Under the pieces are notes generated by a model. It was not told the DNA's origin and ran no database searches. It was given only the letters and a program-made list of their open reading frames with translations. A DNA stretch of 64,000 nt from Dermatemys mawii (taxonomy: Eukaryota; Chordata; Testudines; Dermatemydidae), in assembly GCA_007922305.1 (NCBI GenBank), contig ML677385.1, positions 8,148,336 to 8,212,335 of the forward strand, written 5' to 3'. The position numbers and the translations under genes were made by a program. Positions 60,800 through 64,000 of the stretch are shown piece by piece (within the stretch, counting starts at the first letter, position 1; the number at the start of each line of letters is the position of its first letter).

Positions 60800-61870
60800 G
60801 AACAGATTTTGTAATAGTGAAGGCTGCATAGACATCTTGGAGCCTGAATTTCATTTTAAGATGGTGAAATGTAAATATATGCATCTAGGAACAAAGAATG
60901 TAAGCCATAATTATAGAAAGGGCACCTGTATCCTGAGAAACAGTACCTCTGAAAAAGATTTGGGGATTGTGATGGATAATCAGCTGAACATTAGCTACCA
61001 GTGTGATGCTGTGGGCCAAAATGGCTAATATGATTCTGGAACGCATAAACAGGGATATCTTGAATAGGTATAGAAATCTATTTTATTTATATATTGGTCA
61101 CTGGTGAGACCACTGCTGAAATACTGTGTCCAATTCTGGTGCTTGCAATTCAAGAAGGATGTTGATAAATTGGAGTGGGTTCAGAGAAGAGCCAGGAGAA
61201 TGATTAAAGGATTAGAGCGATAGACTCAAAGAGCTCAGTTTATTTAGATTAGCAAATAGAAGGTTAAGTGATAACTTGATCATAGACTGTAAGTATATAC
61301 ATGGGGAACAAATATTTAATCATGGACTCTTCAATTTCACAGAGAAAAGTATAACATGAGCCAATGGCTAGAAGTTGAAGCTAGACAATTCAGACTGCAA
61401 ATAAGATGTATATTTTTAACAGTGAGGGTAATAAAGCATTGAAAAAGTTTACCAAGTGTTGTGGTGGATTAAGAACATAAGAATGGCCGTACTGAGTCAG
61501 AACCAAAGATCCATCTAGCCCAATATCCTGTCTTCCGACAATGACCAATGCCAGGTGCCCCAGAGGGAATGAACAGAACAGGTAGTCATCAAATGATCCA
61601 TCCCTGTTGTCCATTCCCAGCTTCTGGCAAACAGAAACTAGGGACACCATCCTTGCTCATCCTAATAGCCATTGATGGACCTATCCTTCATGAACTTATC
61701 TAGTTCTTTTTCGAAGATTCTCCATCAATCACAATTTTTAGATCAAGATCGGATCTTTTTCTAAAAGACATGCTCTAGGAATTATTTTGGGCATGTTTAT
61801 GGCCTATGTTGTACAGGAGGTCAGACTAGATGATTACTATGGCCCCTTTTGGCCTTGGAGTGTATGAATT
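60800..61870 (+). mobile_element. CR1 LINE, plus orientation, with nested CR1
   Basis: The + strand follows CR1 ORF2 (ILRNSTSEKDLGIVMDNQLN near 60940-60990, then a KYCVQFWCLQFKKDVDKLEW-type stretch near 61120-61180). At 61465-61470 it reads VVVD-like GTGGTGGATT and is interrupted. After 61720 it resumes with CTCCATCAATCACAATTTTT and GATCGGATCTTTTTCTAAAA (CR1 PSITIFxSRSDLFLKD). It finishes with the CR1 tail GTCAGACTAGATGATTACTA near 61835. Inactive. Confidence 0.85.
61471..61720 (-). mobile_element. CR1 3' end nested inside another CR1
   Basis: In + view it starts AAGAACATAAGAATGGCCGT and includes GATCCATCTAGCCCAATATC and GGTGCCCCAGAGGGAATGAA; it is the same CR1 tail family as 33584 and opposite in orientation to its host. 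GATT occurs at both borders (61467-61470 and about 61718-61721), a 4-bp duplication or microhomology. Confidence 0.85.
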
Positions 61871-62129
61871 CAGTCATAATACTGTCCAGGCAAGAATGGT
61901 GTTGGAGATTTATTGAAATTAGTCATTAACTATCTCATCTTGAAATGTAATGTTCCCATAAATGACATTTTAACAAATTGGATAGCTTAAGTCATTTGGC
62001 AAATGGAAGTTTTAAAGACAGGTTGTAGCTAACTCAATAAATAGGGGAGTAATGCAAACTAAATCTCTGTGATGGCTGGTTTCTTGTCATACTGATAGCA
62101 GACATCTGACCCTTTCAGTTTCAGATGTG

Positions 62130-63105
62130 AAATTCTGCTCAGTCACCTACAAATAAATCATTTGGAGATCAGAGAAAACAAAATAGCTCAGAACTCCATT
62201 GGATTAAATAACAGCTGGGGTATATCCAAGCCATACATGTGTGACAAGGTGCAGGTACCCCAATCCAACAATAATGTAATAGTAGTAATTTGCAAAGGGA
62301 GAAAGGCATTAGCCTCCCTGGAAGGGAGGGAAAAAATGACCTATCCTATGAGGTGTGGACCCTGGAGGGAGTAGCTGACAGCTGGACCTCATTACATCCT
62401 CATTAGAACCTGGATTTCCCACCACCCAGGTGGGTGCCCTAACCACCAGTTTAACAGAGTAGTATTCTGTCTCTCCCCTGTGTCCAGTCCATTTGCTCCA
62501 ATCATTCATTATTTATCTGCAGTGGACCAGCTTAAACGGGAGAGATTAAGGGAGCCCCACATCAGAATAGCCCAGAGCCCAGTGGTTTGAATACACTCCC
62601 AAGAGGAGGGAGAACCCTGTTCAAATCAGGCAGAGTGGGGAATTGAACCTGGGTCTCCCACATTCCTGTTGAGCACTCTAAGCACTGCACTAAAACTTAG
62701 TCAAAGAAGGAAGGGCTGACTGTTTTATACAGAGTGAGGCAGGTATCTAAGCCATTCCCACATGAAACTACTTATGTGCCTAAGCTTCCTGACTTCAGGA
62801 GATGGGCTTCCATTTGTGGATAGATAACAGAGATAGATGCTTCCTTGCAGCCTGGACATAGGCACTTCTCTCCACAAGAGTGATAGGGTTTACAGCACAC
62901 CACTGGCATCTTCCATTGGCTATTTTATGTGGCTCCCCACCTAGCATTTCTGGCTACTGTGATCCCATTCCTAGGTGCTTGTTTCACTCCATTCATTGAA
63001 CTGGAGTCTAGGAAACTAACTCTAGCCAGACTTTGCTCCAAAAGGGCCTAAAACATTAGGGACTAAGGTCCAGGACTAAACTATAATAAAGTGGTAATTT
63101 CCCCC
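62130..63105. repeat. Composite MITE-like repeat with tRNA-like words
   Basis: 62390-62710 contains ACCTGGATTTCCCACCACCC, TGGTTTGAATACACTCCC and GGGAATTGAACCTGGGTCTC, words like those in the MITE at 55690-56367. 62740-63105 contains TTATGTGCCTAAGCTTCCTG and CATTCCTAGGTGCTTGTTTC, a fold-back segment seen in reptile MITEs. I did not find clean ends. Confidence 0.4.
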
Positions 63106-63765
63106 TTTTCTAATCTGCCAATCTCTTCTCTACATTCCTATTAATCTCTTCCTTCCCCCCGCCGCACTGTCTAACTCCCACCCATCTCAGGCTCAGATTT
63201 GCCCTCAGTCTCTTGAGGTAGGGCCAGGAATGAGTGGTTTGGGGTGCAGGAGGGTGCTCCAGCAAAAGAGAGGACTTCCCCCCCAGGAGCACCTGGGCTG
63301 GGGGGAAGAGGCTCTTGTCTCCACTGCGACACCTCTGAGGCTGGAGCTGCAGGATAGGCAACCCTCCCCCAGCCAGTCCCTGGGCAGGTTCCCTGAGCCC
63401 CTGGCTGACACTAAATAGGCAGCCATGGGGCTTACAGGGAACTTAGGACAGTACACTGACTACTTCCTTTCTTGGCTTTTCCCCCCCTTTTTCACATGGA
63501 AGTTAAAGCATGAGGACTAGGTCATCAACTTCTGATGAAACCATTTCACTTGTGTGTTCCAAATTACTTAGAAGCATTATATACATTGAACCCATTTCCT
63601 AGAGAAAGGGTTTTAAAACTTTATCATGGTGTAGACATTTTTTAAAAAAGTTTTTTGTAGAACATCTCCCTTTCCAATCAGTCTCATTCATGAACCTACC
63701 ATTCTTGGTGTAACTGTAGTACTTGGTGAACTTTTGTGTGTACATTTAGCACTAAATAAAATTAC
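63106..63765. other. Intron sequence without recognised genes
   Basis: 63110-63440 is GC-richer, with short overlapping frames on both strands and no family resemblance. The rest is AT-rich. Confidence 0.4.
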
Positions 63766-64000
63766 AGTAGAACCTCAGATTTATAATTGGGAATGGAGGT
63801 AGTTCATAACATAGTTCTTAACTCTGAACAGAATGTTATGGTTGTTCTTTCAGAAGTTTACAGCTGAACATTGACTTAATAAAACTTTGAAACTGTACTA
63901 TGCAGGAGAAAAATGCTGCTTTTAACCACCTTAATTTAAATGAAGCAAGCACAGAAACTGTTTCCTAACCTTGTCAATTTTTTAAAAACTTTCTCTTTAT
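63764..64000. mobile_element. Tigger/mariner-like DNA element, cut by window edge
   Basis: It begins TACAGTAGAACCTCAGATTT, the TA target base pair plus a CAGTAGAACCTC terminus of Tc1/mariner-Tigger type. It continues with ATGTTATGGTTGTTCTTTCA and AAATGCTGCTTTTAACCACC, as in a repeat common in reptiles. The other end lies beyond 64000. Confidence 0.6.

Overview
The window looks like a piece of a turtle (cryptodiran) nuclear genome. It is AT-rich, with no operons or bacterial-type genes. It carries a dense mix of CR1 LINE fragments, a tRNA-derived SINE of the cryptodiran (Cry) type, hAT-type and Harbinger-type non-autonomous DNA elements, a DIRS-type retrotransposon and a Penelope-like element. 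This combination is typical of turtles. The species assignment is inference from repeat content read by eye; no database search was run.

The only real gene I can support is on the + strand. Six small exons lie at 9462-9559, 25447-25622, 27845-27952, 37200-37311, 51128-51232 and 60358-60514. Each has AG/GT borders, and the six join in one unbroken reading frame of about 250 residues (phases 0-2-2-0-0 at the five junctions). The peptide resembles CFAP47 (cilia and flagella associated protein 47), a large axonemal protein with immunoglobulin-like ASH/Hydin-type domains. Both ends of the gene lie outside the window. Introns are 2.2 to 15.9 kb and filled with transposons.

Layout. 1-9.4 kb: a Harbinger-like MITE (1718-2406), a CR1 relic, a poly(A)-tailed processed pseudogene (5499-5830, minus), an LTR-like piece with 49-bp tandem units, and a CR1 3' end; then exon 1. 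9.6-25.4 kb: long intron with a 1.66-kb hAT element having a GC-rich core (12248-13908), an inverted-arm element with a 15-bp target duplication (14971-15286), an unexplained moderate-GC block (17.2-18.7 kb) and a CR1 copy. 25.4-37.3 kb: exons 2-4 with an LTR-like block, a GC-rich element, nested MITEs (31895-33016), a 1.45-kb CR1 (33584-35032) and a Cry SINE. 37.3-51.2 kb: several MITEs, a Penelope-like element with GIY-YIG coding sequence (40831-41940), a MIR-like SINE, a broken DIRS element (43220-45515) and exon 5. 51.2-64 kb: more MITEs with exact 8-bp duplications, CR1 copies interrupted by other insertions (a solo LTR at 59088-59532; CR1 inside CR1 at 61471-61720), exon 6, and the start of a Tigger/mariner-like element at the right edge.

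I found no CRISPR array, rRNA, functional tRNA gene or other novel system. The interest is in well-preserved insertion boundaries and nested-insertion order, the DIRS 43-bp inverted repeat, the Penelope-type pieces, the poly(A) retrocopy, and a few stretches I could not explain.
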